The notes below the pieces were generated by a model. The model saw only the letters and a list, made by a program, of their open reading frames with translations, made no database searches and was not told where the DNA came from. Positions 47,401 through 51,384 of a DNA stretch of 64,000 nt are shown one piece after another; within the stretch, counting starts at the first letter, position 1; every line of letters starts with the position of its first letter. The position numbers and the translations under genes were made by a program. The stretch is from Diploptera punctata. Taxonomy: Eukaryota; Arthropoda; Insecta; Blattodea; Blaberidae. The stretch spans positions 1,426,001 to 1,490,000 of the forward strand of contig JASPKZ010008351.1 in assembly GCA_030220185.1 (NCBI GenBank). The letters run 5' to 3'.

Positions 47401-48495
47401 TAACCCACCATCAATGCACATAATGATTATCATCCTTGCCTAGTGGGTTATCACTGCTCGCCACATATTGATTATTACTGATATCATACTAAAGTTTATA
47501 CACCTTAAGCTAGATGGCAGCACGTCGCTGTGAAATTTGAATGACCAATCTTTGCAATAAATCCCCAAATCTATTTTAAAGAAATACATTAATAATATTC
47601 AAATTACCAAACATTTATAAAAAATGGGTATACACTAACTTAACACTTCCTAACATTGTTCCAACCAGTGGGTTGTTAGGTTATCGCTGGGAAGAGAGAA
47701 AAATCATAGATTATGTAATATACTCTGTGGAGGTAATAGCAGTCAGCATCACAACATTGTCTAACAGTGACATAATGTTAATGTTTTGCATATTTAAATA
47801 AATACATAAAAATTGTCAAATACTGTTATAAAAATTGTTCAAAAAGTTTAAAATATTAAAAATACAGAAGAAAAGCTACAGTTTACAACAATAAAGTGAA
47901 AAATCAAGGGTAAGTTGAACTGCTGTTGAGCCATCATTAAAGTTTTTAAAATAGTACCAAACGTTAATGGTAAAAGTGCGTAGTGAAACAGTGGCATAAG
48001 AATGTATGGAAAATAGTGATCGACAAATTATAGACCTTAGCCTTGCCATCTTTTAGGTTAGACTAATAATTTTACTAAAATAGTGACATTATAAAACTCA
48101 CACCACTCCTCTCCAGAGGTGAGATTTCCGTTTTCTTCGATTTTAGAAGTATGCCGAATATCATGAGATCCTGCGGGCTGTTTAACGTTTTGTATTTTTT
48201 CTCGAGGTTTCGTATGTTTCAATGAATTAGCAGATTTGCTTTGATCTCCAAACACAGAACTTGAGCTTTCATTTATCGACGTTTGTATGCTCAATTTTTC
48301 AACTACTTTACTATCATGAGCTTTTGATTCGTTTTTGTTTTCATTATCAACATTCCGTAACTCAAAATCAATTTTCTGTAACAAATTAACTGTTCTTTCT
48401 CCGTCGTCAATACATAATGTCTTACTTTTCGTATTACAATCATCGTCAGTTCTCTTCCGTTTATGAAAATAATTGGTGATTGAGGCTTGAGACAT
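11702..48495 (-). CDS. CDT1: CDT1 replication licensing factor, whole gene (10 exons)
   Basis: Cdt1 works with ORC and Cdc6 in the nucleus to load MCM2-7 onto origins in G1; geminin and CRL4-Cdt2 proteolysis inhibit it in S phase. Coding exons, in transcript order: 48495 to 48102 (or 48076), 41371-41198, 40051-39867, 29152-28898, 26048-25891, 21914-21799, 19788-19629, 15977-15826, 13055-12854, 11865-11702. Exons 2-10 total 1566 nt, exactly 522 codons including the stop, and every junction has GT-AG ends with matching phase. The order of recognised segments (PIP box, geminin-binding/winged-helix block, C-terminal MCM-binding winged helix) follows animal Cdt1. Predicted length is about 660 aa if exon 1 ends at 48076, against 546 in human. 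AATAAA-like signals on this strand lie near 11642-11647. Introns contain most of the mobile elements in the window. The exon 1-2 junction is the only unresolved one. Confidence 0.93.
11905..12800. other. CDT1 intron 9 sequence
   Basis: Ordinary AT-rich intron; nothing recognised. Confidence 0.6.
12854..13055 (-). CDS. CDT1: CDT1 exon 9: C-terminal winged helix, first half
   Basis: The 202-nt exon runs from ATTACAG to GTAAAT (phase 0 in, phase 1 out). It encodes VRARQAARALQAM and LPEMARILRNLFIAEKKS, matching the LPELARVLRSVF core of the MCM-binding winged helix. The last codon (Ala) is split with exon 10. Confidence 0.96.
13381..13810 (-). repeat. tRNA-like element type 2, tandem copies
   Basis: Two units with a 315-bp period (TATTATAATG at 13381 and 13696). 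Each has a tRNA-like module on minus (13414-13478 and 13729-13798) with B box GGTTCGATTCC and anticodon-arm loop CTGGAGA, which would read as a GGA (Ser) anticodon. The stems are imperfect, so a functional tRNA is unlikely. Confidence 0.65.
13880..14325 (-). pseudogene. LINE C-terminal fragment
   Basis: The minus frame reads FPKSGTIRRTFKNTRKETKL, VPLLLYGSEFWVL and AAEMRFLRSVAACKLLDERR, the LINE region after the RT thumb. It is 5'-truncated and followed directly by a PLE. Confidence 0.7.
14326..15124 (+). pseudogene. PLE lineage 2, 5'-truncated, internal deletion
   Basis: It begins in the post-RT linker (NVPMSKENYNKEKEHIIKFA), then loses the GIY half of the endonuclease: the frame jumps to IYIGKTKRNLNTRLKEHLRN and NGETEKSAIAAHAWSE after a deletion near 14640. 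It ends with EIPDDKERGLIWKFVGQP, a variant hammerhead terminus (TTGAGAA at 15004-15010, with GAAA decayed), TATGAGGTGAG and ACCTCATAGTG. Not functional. Confidence 0.8.
15125..15490 (-). repeat. tRNA-like element type 2 with internal PLE-type end
   Basis: A minus tRNA-like module (15223-15296) matches 13.4-13.8 kb but carries an extra CACTGTGAGGTATATTCATT plus (TAA)n upstream. It ends in a short palindrome around TCCAATATTGGA near 15480. Confidence 0.55.
15826..15977 (-). CDS. CDT1: CDT1 exon 8: inter-domain linker
   Basis: The 152-nt exon enters in phase 1 after TTTACAG and ends in phase 0 at GTTTGT. It encodes KAKNLFNCNQRMEKALKLV, then a Ser/Lys linker and LLKGIPKALLEK, which matches the LKGVSQDLLERI motif leading into the C-terminal winged helix of vertebrate Cdt1. 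Confidence 0.92.
16115..16790 (-). pseudogene. LINE family X, 3' end, frameshifted
   Basis: On minus, GNFEEVAEFKYLGTIITNR, LPVILYGCETWTLTLREERR and, after a frameshift, GKPEGKRPVGRPRMRWENN. The tail is (AGTA)n. It is the same family as the copy at 26771-28315 and allows reconstruction of its insertion history. Confidence 0.85.
16915..18075 (-). pseudogene. PLE lineage 2, rearranged tandem fragments
   Basis: Read on minus: linker LNVEDFDNEYNHIIHVAKIN, then SGIYQIDCKDCNRIYIGKTK, a good GIY...YIG core, which is cut off by direct fusion to a hammerhead-bearing terminus (TTGAGAA at 17353-17347), then a second C-terminal piece (LTVWEKIYIKKNHTRTMNFE). The junction shows template switching or recombination at the terminus. 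A 15-nt G run sits at about 17544-17558. Confidence 0.75.
18076..18714. other. Unassigned insertion inside PLE sequence
   Basis: It separates two PLE pieces and is bounded by ACTATTTA (near 18075) and TAAATAGT (near 18710). Its right end recurs next to PLE sequence at 23630-23690, so the junction is old and was copied with the PLE. No coding potential seen. Confidence 0.4.
18715..18960 (-). pseudogene. PLE reverse transcriptase fragment
   Basis: The minus frame reads AMGNPLSPFLANLFMGYLE and WYRYADDIIIS, the PLE RT motifs with catalytic DD. About 80 residues survive. Confidence 0.8.
18961..19285 (+). other. Decayed PLE C-terminal remnant and spacer
   Basis: A short plus stretch near 18950-19070 resembles the PLE C-terminus (ENLHPKIQRQ-like frame with breaks). 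The rest is unassigned. Confidence 0.3.
19289..19354. repeat. Near-perfect 66-bp palindrome
   Basis: The arms meet at CCTCAATTGAGG and run out through AAGATGATCAGACT to TATTATTTT. The arm sequence AGGTAAGATG(A/T)TCAGACT is the outer arm of the 3.6-kb array elements (for example 34624-34650), so this is a minimal foldback relative. Confidence 0.75.
19439..19560. repeat. Small foldback in CDT1 intron 7
   Basis: Complementary ends AATAATCATTATATTATCTC / GAGGTGA...ATAATGATTATT, with an inner hairpin TTGTAGATTCTTG-CAAGAATTTACAA. Confidence 0.5.
19629..19788 (-). CDS. CDT1: CDT1 exon 7: RWHP / DEVPDI motif
   Basis: The 160-nt exon runs from TGCTGCAG to GTAAGT (phase 0 in, phase 1 out). It contains TRWHPGFGLDEVPDI and LPQPPNIEKYTTAKDVL, almost the same as the invariant RWHP-F--DEVPDI--A-LP-PP block of animal Cdt1. 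It is diagnostic for the family. Confidence 0.97.
19935..20344. mobile_element. PLE foldback, inverted dimer, 13-bp TSD
   Basis: The plus half (20111-20340) runs from the endonuclease C-terminus (LMWKFIGQRTEGAKINLQ) through a variant core (TCGAGAA at 20213-20219, GAAA, ACTAGT, C) to ACCTCATAGTG-like sequence. The left half is its inverse with TTGAGAA at 20022-20016. AGCATAAATTTAA at 19922-19934 and 20345-20357 is the TSD. Confidence 0.8.
20440..21118 (-). pseudogene. PLE remnant, endonuclease and linker
   Basis: Minus translation gives broken pieces of SGIYQINCNDCKKVFIGKT-like GIY-YIG sequence near 20800-20880 and a linker upstream. Many stops. Confidence 0.6.
21119..21465 (-). pseudogene. 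LINE 3' end with CPLC motif, (AAC)n tail
   Basis: Second copy of the element at 248-672; its (AAC)n tail is the GTTGTTGTTT at 21120-21130 on plus. It interrupts the PLE remnant. Confidence 0.7.
21462..21590 (-). mobile_element. tRNA-derived SINE fragment, family S6
   Basis: On minus, GGCCGCGGTGGACTAGTGGT carries a tRNA-like A box, and GGTTCAAACTC a B box. A decayed relative is near 23890-24045. PLE sequence (CTACATTAAGTGGAATATT) resumes after it. Confidence 0.6.
21799..21914 (-). CDS. CDT1: CDT1 exon 6
   Basis: The 116-nt exon is bounded by TTTTTTAG and GTAAAT; it enters in phase 1 and leaves in phase 0. It encodes TNQSDPESG then CLLERKQEFHNYLLEITMDKHE, corresponding to the R-x-x-F-x-x-x-L helix of the Cdt1 central domain. 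The open stretch is too short to stand out alone; the splice phases and neighbours identify it. Confidence 0.9.
22285..23450 (+). pseudogene. PLE lineage 2 reverse transcriptase, split by another PLE
   Basis: 22341-22700 encodes the RT palm: RSGLAIGNPLSPYLANMFMG and WRRYVDDIIATVK with catalytic DD. After a nested lineage-1 PLE (22701-22974) the frame resumes: EIPFLDHKLIRNEEK, GIYRKETHIDNYIKATGFNH, SHKQAVFNSLTHRLVNVPMS, to LGNLIKTNKNEK. This is the longest RT segment of any PLE here, but it lacks the N-terminus and endonuclease. The left end carries an inverted PLE terminus (TTAAGTTATGTAGGTAGGAA). Confidence 0.85.
22701..22974 (+). mobile_element. Nested PLE lineage 1 end with hammerhead
   Basis: It starts at the C-terminal coding end (IHIQKNL) and ends CCTATAAAAGTT. 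Hammerhead core CTGAGGA at 22837-22843, GAAA at 22862-22865, helix III ATC-GC-GAT, predicted cleavage after C22873. ATGAAAT on each side may be a 7-bp TSD. Confidence 0.75.
23451..23820 (+). pseudogene. Rearranged PLE tail with variant hammerhead end
   Basis: It contains a small insert with AGGTAAGATG, a displaced piece of the RT region (GCCACGAGTGATTTCCAAAT), then the lineage-2 terminus: TTGAGAA at 23693-23699, helix II GTCAC/GTGAC, GAAA, ACCTAGGT, C, and TATGAGGTGAG. Confidence 0.65.
24034..24350 (-). pseudogene. LINE reverse transcriptase fragment
   Basis: The minus frame reads LLTTASKIYTSILKRKLQKI, EEQYGFRKGRSCIDAIFVIK and YILFLDFEKAYDKS (motif A Asp). The upstream part continues at 25348-25470 (WAHGIIPQDWK type residues, KKGEK) beyond an inserted tRNA-like array. 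Neither the DD motif nor the endonuclease is present. Confidence 0.8.
24351..25347. mobile_element. Tandem tRNA-like array (301-bp units) with 12-bp TSD
   Basis: Three full units with an exact 301-bp period carry minus-strand modules at 24417-24490, 24718-24791 and 25019-25092. A fourth partial unit joins an inverted partial module (25278-25326). The units are virtually identical. AGTTACTTTTTT at 24339-24350 and 25348-25359 flanks the whole 997 bp inside a LINE, so the concatemer inserted as one piece or expanded very recently in place. Confidence 0.85.
25348..25470 (-). pseudogene. LINE RT fragment, upstream piece
   Basis: Continuation of 24034-24350 across the tRNA-like array; minus residues include SLVQIFNDIWAHGIIPQDWK. 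Confidence 0.7.
25495..25785 (+). pseudogene. LINE C-terminus, (GAA)n tail
   Basis: The open frame MRFLRSLTGVTLRDRMKSDE ... KWFQHVQRMSNSRLPKMIYQ ... GKRDLGRPFNRWKDQFL ends in a stop, then CAGAAGAAGAAGAAG. A 5'-truncated LINE end. Confidence 0.8.
25891..26048 (-). CDS. CDT1: CDT1 exon 5: first winged helix
   Basis: The 158-nt exon has a GACAG acceptor and a GTGAG donor, entering in phase 2 and leaving in phase 1. It encodes FMERHLGQIKKVYPSAYDF, the counterpart of the strongly conserved VGQIKTVYP stretch of animal Cdt1, followed by YDLVLTPV, matching the strand that precedes the linker. Confidence 0.95.
26396..26535 (-). mobile_element. Short foldback with hammerhead core
   Basis: Arms ATATTGGTTGTTTCTTGTA / TACAAGAAACAACCAATAT. 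Between them on minus lies CTGAAGA (26481-26475), an extra T, a weak helix II (AGA/TCT), GAAA (26457-26454) and CTACAAG as the 3' strand of helix I. TATGAGGT-like sequence lies outside. Confidence 0.55.
26771..28315 (+). pseudogene. LINE family X, 5'-truncated, 14-bp TSD, split by PLE
   Basis: It starts just before RT motif C (HADDVVLLADSEEILKD), then GLKVNINKTKYMVTRRN, FEEVAEFKYLGTTITNR; after the PLE, LPVILYGCETWTLTLREEM, LRKIFGPKRDEQTGEWRRLR, GKRPVGRPRMSWENNISYDL. The tail is (AGTA)n. GATGTTAATAAAAT at 26757-26770 and 28316-28329 is the TSD. The frame is continuous when 27132-27830 and one TSD copy are removed, so it was intact in this part when the PLE arrived. Confidence 0.88.
27132..27830. 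mobile_element. PLE inverted dimer (foldback), 14-bp TSD
   Basis: Arms of about 320 bp meet near 27507 and are almost identical. Each encodes the C-terminal end of the lineage-2 endonuclease (HRIETKTKLLKQLEKPKELT, WEKIYICKN, GLIWKFFGRPPDG) and a variant core TTGACAA (27744-27750 on plus, 27260-27254 on minus). ATATGAAACTATTA at 27118-27131 and 27831-27844 is the TSD in a LINE. Confidence 0.87.
28381..28449 (-). mobile_element. Very short LINE 3' end (69 bp) with TSD
   Basis: It contains only the shared LINE/S4 tail (CTTCTTCTTCCTTCCAAGTA to GAAAATTTTCCCTCC on plus) between CATTTGTAACT at 28370-28380 and 28450-28460: extreme 5' truncation. Confidence 0.8.
28739..28796. repeat. Short foldback
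   Basis: Arms ATTATTAATGAGTTGGTTATTT and its complement; an AACACTATGATGT PLE-like end lies just upstream at 28719. Confidence 0.6.
28898..29152 (-). CDS. CDT1: CDT1 exon 4: geminin-binding region
   Basis: The 255-nt exon enters in phase 2 after TTTTGTAG and leaves in phase 2 at GTAAAT. It contains the best Cdt1 signature: LPFNYKYLAEIFRCVDTV, then SMLYNR and AVQEMLRR, which parallel the human segments around the geminin-binding helix and the start of the first winged helix. The upstream half (SPQKNIY, TTPTKSPAFQRF) contains SPxK/TPxK sites. Confidence 0.95.
29385..29960. mobile_element. tRNA-like element copies with a long internal hairpin
   Basis: Minus modules at 29406-29481 and, partially, 29898-29944. 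Between them is a perfect hairpin (29725-29818) whose arms GTTGGTTGGTTGGTATCTAA... pair through AAGTGCTCGACATT. Outer sequence GATTTATCCATCATTAAGAT is also inverted, so the structure is an inverted dimer. Confidence 0.65.
30010..30215 (-). mobile_element. Foldback with hammerhead core
   Basis: Arms TTAAGGTAGAATATTTTTTA / TAAAAAATATTCTACCTTAA (from 30053 and near 30183-30205). On minus: CTGAGGA (30148-30142), extra T, helix II GGAAC/GTTCC, GAAA (30119-30116), helix III ACTAGT. The left flank carries CACTATGAGGT. Confidence 0.65.
30216..31500. other. CDT1 intron 3 sequence
   Basis: T-rich with repeated AGGTCATTTT and GCATTTTTT words near 30720-30820 and 31200-31300. No gene or clear transposon seen. 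Confidence 0.5.
31514..31930 (+). mobile_element. SINE-like element S4 with 13-bp TSD
   Basis: Second copy of 3297-3725; flanked by TATTGTGTATGGA (31501-31513, 31931-31943); (GAA)n tail. Confidence 0.85.
32062..32452 (-). mobile_element. tRNA-derived SINE S1, long form
   Basis: The head is at the right (CCACCGCTGTGGTCTCGGGG on minus), but the B-box region is partly deleted. The body includes the GAAATCATATGGCCAT segment and a 3' module (TGGGTTACAAGTACGCCATG) ending in poly(A). Shorter copies elsewhere lack one or other module. Confidence 0.75.
32801..33476. mobile_element. PLE lineage 1 foldback with best hammerhead motif
   Basis: The left half (about 32801-33240) is a minus PLE end with a decayed GIY-YIG frame. 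The right half is the plus terminus. AGTGTTTTT at 32792-32800 and 33477-33485 is the likely TSD. Confidence 0.75.
33330..33395 (+). ncRNA. Hammerhead ribozyme motif, most complete copy
   Basis: Helix I GGTA (33341-33344) with TACT (33382-33385); core CTGAGGA (33345-33351); extra T; helix II GGGTTC/GAACCC (33353-33358, 33364-33369) closing GTCAT; GAAA (33370-33373); helix III ATC-GA-GAT (33373-33380); cleavage predicted after C33381. Confidence 0.7.
33826..34330 (-). repeat. Decayed tRNA-like element split by a SINE
   Basis: A minus module (33826-33905) beside AGAGAAAAATGC, resumed at 34284 after the SINE; the closest sequence kin is the module in the 34.6-38.2 kb array. Confidence 0.55.
33919..34269 (+). 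mobile_element. tRNA-derived SINE S3, 14-bp TSD
   Basis: The head CGCGCCGTAGCCGAGCGGTT has a Leu/Ser-type A box and B box GGTTCGAGTCT. AGGTAATGTAATTC at 33905-33918 and 34270-34283 is an exact TSD. Confidence 0.9.
34583..38189 (+). repeat. Array of eleven 321-bp units with hammerhead core and tRNA-like module
   Basis: TGATTTGTTC starts at 34661, 34983, 35304, 35626, 35946, 36268, 36586, 36908, 37230, 37552 and 37872, so the period is 318-322 bp. Each unit has a long foldback (arms TTGTTCTTGAACGTGTTTCA... about 45 bp), CTGACGA (34716-34722 in unit 1) leading to helix II AAAAC/GTTTT and GAAACATGT, AGGTAAGATGTTCAGACT, then AGAGAAAA, a tRNA-like module (TAGCTCAAATGGTAGA, GAGTTCAAATC) and TTTTTCTCT. 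Units differ by a few single-base changes only. Unit 1 also has the outer left arm. ATTTACATATT at 34572-34582 and 38190-38200 may be the TSD. Confidence 0.9.
38926..39450 (+). pseudogene. PLE lineage 1 endonuclease end, 16-bp TSD
   Basis: This copy keeps the best GIY-YIG domain in the window: SGIYQIKCKDCDKIYIGKTK, with the downstream Arg (KTRVKEHLRN), then AVAAHAWYEKHR and LTVWEKIHIQKN, read from about 38970 to 39420. The PLE GIY-YIG nuclease nicks DNA for target-primed reverse transcription. The RT is missing (5' truncation), so the copy is dead. It ends in a hammerhead motif. AATATAAACACAGTTT at 38910-38925 and 39451-39466 is an exact TSD inside the piggyBac element. Confidence 0.88.
39360..39415 (+). 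ncRNA. Hammerhead ribozyme motif
   Basis: Core CTGAAGA (39370-39376), extra T, helix II GGGCCT/AGGCCT closing GCTAT, GAAA (39395-39398), helix III ATC-GC-GAT, cleavage predicted after C39406; helix I GTA/TAC. Confidence 0.65.
39867..40051 (-). CDS. CDT1: CDT1 exon 3: predicted coiled coil
   Basis: The 185-nt exon starts in phase 0 (ELSLAELKRKL) after TTTTGCAG and ends in phase 2 before GTAATA. It is a Lys/Glu/Leu-rich helical segment that precedes the geminin-binding block, as in vertebrate Cdt1. An R-x-L triplet (KRKL) could be a cyclin-docking motif; this is inference only. Confidence 0.82.
40255..40510 (+). mobile_element. 256-bp foldback with hammerhead core, 14-bp TSD
   Basis: Arms start GAAATTCATCG and end CGATGAATTTC; an inner hairpin uses TTTTTCACAATACTGCACAG. 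On plus, CTGACGA (40366-40372), extra T, helix II GGACGT/ACGTTT, GAAA (40390-40393), helix III ACTG-TG-CAGT, cleavage after A40403. The left arm holds a mutated inverse core. TTATTTCAAACATT at 40241-40254 and 40511-40524 is the TSD; the right end has ACCTCATAATG. Confidence 0.82.
40534..41007 (+). mobile_element. Internally deleted LINE / SINE-like element S5
   Basis: Its start matches the presumed 5' region of the LINE at 51.4 kb (GGGTTACGG-GAAGACCTCAATG). It then encodes SWSSRLGLMLWASS and RFWRFGTGRRQQL, and ends in (GATA)n. TTCAAACATTT at 40523-40533 and 41008-41018 is the TSD. Confidence 0.75.
41198..41371 (-). CDS. CDT1: CDT1 exon 2
   Basis: This is a 174-nt phase 0/0 exon that begins ENVVDSEQ and ends TPTKTPSR. 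It has a TTTTAG acceptor and a GTATGT donor. The content is low-complexity and charged, with SP and TP sites (CLSPSKK, KTPTKTPS) of the kind CDKs phosphorylate. It is placed in CDT1 by strand, phase and position rather than by conserved sequence. Confidence 0.75.
41895..42540. repeat. tRNA-like element cluster, inverted plus tandem
   Basis: Modules at 41917-41990 (minus), 42083-42152 (plus) and 42386-42458 (plus). The plus modules keep TAGCTCAGTCGGTAGAG and GGGTTCGAGT and an anticodon-arm loop CTAGAAA, which would read AGA (Ser). The TTTGCAAATGGCGGCTTC spacer is shared with the 24-kb array. Confidence 0.7.
42583..42912 (-). mobile_element. tRNA-derived SINE S3
   Basis: Second, more diverged copy of 33919-34269; GATTTGATTC at 42573-42582 and 42913-42922 is the TSD. 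Confidence 0.85.
43105..43418 (-). mobile_element. tRNA-derived SINE S1, head truncated
   Basis: It runs from CCATCCATAGTAATTCTGCC to GGATCGAACCCAGGCC on plus (B box GGTTCGATCC on minus). The A-box end is replaced by PLE sequence at about 43420. Confidence 0.85.
43422..43895 (+). pseudogene. PLE lineage 2 end fused to a SINE head
   Basis: It reads KRNLNTRLKEYLRNVKNGEI, AIAAHA, a stop, then SEKHRIETKAKLL and IMNFEIPGKKEK. Variant core TTGAGAA at 43752-43758, helix III ACCTAGGT, TATGAGGCGAG, ACCTCATAGTG. The abrupt start at the SINE B-box region suggests a template switch between SINE and PLE RNA. Confidence 0.7.
43896..44436. other. CDT1 intron 1 sequence
   Basis: AT-rich; nothing recognised. 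Confidence 0.5.
44437..44469. repeat. (TA)n microsatellite
   Basis: About 16 TA units at the edge of the pogo-like element. Confidence 0.9.
44471..45045 (-). pseudogene. pogo/Tigger-like transposase remnant
   Basis: The end CAGTAAAACTTGCTCAAAGC next to TA fits a Tigger-type terminus. On minus, with frameshifts: LNEKVKMIEDKSPNFQ, then SFKRRLNVVWNEICGESKGV and VVSEEKPKLHTLISRYAPQ, resembling the CENP-B-type DNA-binding region and lead-in to the DDE domain. It is interrupted by a SINE at 45046. No catalytic triad visible. Confidence 0.6.
45046..45350 (-). mobile_element. tRNA-derived SINE S2
   Basis: Third S2 copy; GAAAGATCGGTC (45034-45045) and GAAAGATCAGTC (45351-45362) form a TSD with one change. 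Confidence 0.85.
45363..45790. other. Unassigned intron sequence with short TA/TGTA repeat
   Basis: (TA)n and (TGTA)n at about 45734-45768. No gene seen. Confidence 0.5.
45794..46140 (-). pseudogene. Fragment of a repeated, uncharacterised arthropod protein
   Basis: The minus frame includes LLRSYQELGCNLNQD, then, after a frameshift, LSDEHRECFHQDISAMGRKY, QGKWNSSMLTDYCWNV. I recognise this as the C-terminal part (H-DI---E-RYQGKWN--ML-DYCW) of an uncharacterised family that is dispersed in many arthropod genomes and is probably transposon-associated. Function unknown; this copy is broken and lacks its N-terminus. Confidence 0.6.
46165..46655 (-). pseudogene. LINE C-terminus, 11-bp TSD
   Basis: On minus: INKFQAVCGTIQRTFKNKIR, VPTILYGCETWAPV, QTAEMRFLRQVKGK, and, after a frameshift, GRRDVGRPRRRWAD with a (GAT)n tail. 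AGAAGAATCAT at 46154-46164 and 46656-46666 is the TSD. Confidence 0.82.
46667..48060. repeat. CDT1 intron 1; part repeated at 60.4-60.9 kb
   Basis: 46880-47230 is similar, in part inverted, to 60430-60790 (GGCTCT-AAATCGGAGTTACCA; CCCATTTCCTAACCTAACAA). This suggests an unclassified, possibly DNA-transposon repeat. No coding sequence. Confidence 0.45.
48102..48495 (-). CDS. CDT1: CDT1 exon 1: PIP box and basic N-terminus
   Basis: The reading frame starts MSQASITNYFHKRKR. Residues Q3-F10 form a PCNA-interacting peptide (Q-x-x-I-T-N-Y-F), with a basic residue four positions after the last aromatic, as in PIP degrons that recruit CRL4-Cdt2. KRKR straight after it could serve as a nuclear localisation signal. 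The rest is Ser/Asn/Lys-rich and probably disordered, as in other Cdt1 N-termini. A strong GTGAGT donor after 48102 leaves phase 1, which does not fit the phase-0 start of exon 2. A weaker GTAAAA donor after 48076 is phase 0 and gives a continuous frame. A small unseen exon in the 6.7-kb intron is the alternative. Confidence 0.85.
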
Positions 48496-48628
48496 TTGTT
48501 TATTGGGTTAATTAATGAAAATCACTTAAAGCACTACAACCTGAAAACAAACTTGGACAAATAAAACTTCAACAAGTAGGCTAGATACACATAAACACAA
48601 CAGAAAAAAAAAACTTCATACATATGCC

Positions 48629-48646
48629 TTCCCGCCGCTTCCCGCC
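48629..48646 (-). promoter_or_regulatory. Tandem E2F-like sites upstream of CDT1
   Basis: TTCCCGCC occurs twice, at 48629-48636 and 48639-48646, 10 bp apart, 134-151 bp upstream of the CDT1 ATG. The motif matches the E2F/DP consensus. CDT1 is an E2F target in animals, so G1/S control through these sites is a reasonable inference. No TATA box is obvious. Confidence 0.6.
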
Positions 48647-49335
48647 AACTACTTTTGGCTAACCGCCTCTACCAACTTCTCTTGAATTCTCGATCCTGTG
48701 TTCTCTATGTTTTCGAGCACATAATCGCCAACATAACTTCTTGATAACTTCTTGAGTGTGGGTTATCGCTGTGGGGAAAGAAGAAAGACAATGTCAAATA
48801 GCAACGAATATGTCAAGAGTTACTATAGGAACAAACACAGCATAATCCAAGCAGGGTTACCCTGCTAAGAACACTGACACAGCACATGACGGTTGAAAAA
48901 GACATTTTCTGAAATAAATAAAAAAACATCCGATAAACTAAGAACAAATGAACCAAACAAGGCATTAAGGTGCACATCATAGAGAATCGAATATCATTCA
49001 TTCACCTAGAAAGAACCAGGGATCCAGACTTCAGGCATGCAGGAGTACTCGTGTGGCCATTTCGTCAAACCCTCCCAGCGGCTAGTGTTGATTAACATTT
49101 TGCTAAGGAACATAAAATGATTAGAATATTATGACCTTGGCACCCACGAACTTCCTACATAACAAAGATATGACAATATTTACGGAAGCACTCTCCATAG
49201 AAAATTGCTACACTCAGAATTCAACAACGTTCATCTACTATTATCCATCTGGCTTAACTTTGCAAGACATTTGTAGAAAGAAACAGCTGTGCTCGCCTCT
49301 CTCACTCGCACAGTGTTGTTGGTGTTTCTTCATCG
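48647..49335. other. Upstream of CDT1, no gene recognised
   Basis: Several short frames, none with supporting splice sites or similarity. Confidence 0.5.
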
Positions 49336-49348
49336 GATGTTAATAGGG

Positions 49349-49632
49349 TGTATCTCTAAGAGATCAAAAGAGAAGTAAAGATATCAGAGATGAATTACAA
49401 ATATATAATATAAACGAGAGAATACTAAGAAATAAATGTAATTGGTTTGAACATATACAAAAAATGCCAAATAATCGTTTATCAAAACAGCTGCTTCATT
49501 ATAAACTTCTAGCCCGAAGAAATTTAGGAAGACCAAAACGTCATTGGAAAGACGACCTGCACCTGCAGCAAATAGTGCACCGGGGAGCGGAACGGGCCAA
49601 CAGGCCCATACCTTGAAGAAGATCATGATGAT
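49349..49632 (+). pseudogene. LINE 3' end, 13-bp TSD
   Basis: Reads DELQIYNINERILRNKCNWF, EHIQKMPNNRLSKQLL, RRNLGRPKRHWKDDL; (GAT)n tail. GATGTTAATAGGG at 49336-49348 and 49633-49645 is the TSD. Confidence 0.85.
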
Positions 49633-49851
49633 GATGTTAATAGGGGTAAGGGGAAAGACGAAAATTGACAACAGGGTGGATTATTTCTTTTGTAACTGAG
49701 CTGAAGAAGTCAAGGATCTACCCTTATATCTCCATCTCTCTCTTTGCCAAGTATGGCAGGCATACAATAGCAAAGTAAGGAGAGAAAAGAAGGCCCACAG
49801 TCCGAATATATGTACTTCTGAAGCCGTGGGCGACCAGAATCGTTCTTTGCA

Positions 49852-49852
<1 letters not shown>

Positions 49853-49918
<66 letters not shown>
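49853..49918. repeat. (TAA)n microsatellite
   Basis: About 22 units; it produces poly-Leu, poly-Tyr and poly-Ile reading frames that are not genes. Confidence 0.95.
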
Positions 49919-49919
<1 letters not shown>

Positions 49920-50029
49920 CCGCACATTTGTGCATAAAGAATAAATTACCAGTTCCGTGTTATGGATTTGCTGTATGTTGAAAATGATTTTGTCCTCTTG
50001 GAGTACTAGAGCATATGGTATCTATCGAA

Positions 50030-50930
<901 letters not shown>

Positions 50931-51384
50931 AGTGAGACTTGGGATTTGATTATAATGTCTCCACAATAACAACAATGTTATAATGTTTGAAACTAGACAT
51001 TTCATAATAATTGAAGCATACTTTCACTCTGTGTCATCGCAATCAACACAACAGTTGAACCAAATGTATGCTTTGATAAGTGCACAGTGAACGAATTCCG
51101 TCAACAATCATTTTCTCATGCAGATTTGTGCGCATATTATATTTATTTGTAATATATATTTGTGCGCATTTTAGTTATTTATTTTCTCGTTATCATTGTA
51201 TTTTCTAATGCACTAATGTACAAGTGCATGTCATAGGATTGTACCTCTATAATTGATGATCGGAGCAAGATGTACTATACCAGAATTCTTAGCTAAGTAT
51301 TAGAATACCTTAGATTTGGACAGAGTTTTCTAAAATTGCCATCGCTGCCATCAGAGGACCAATTTTAATTTTAAGAAACCATCT

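Noticed and set aside
49681..49935. Poly-Leu, poly-Tyr and poly-Ile proteins
   Set aside because: Products of a (TAA)n microsatellite in three frames.
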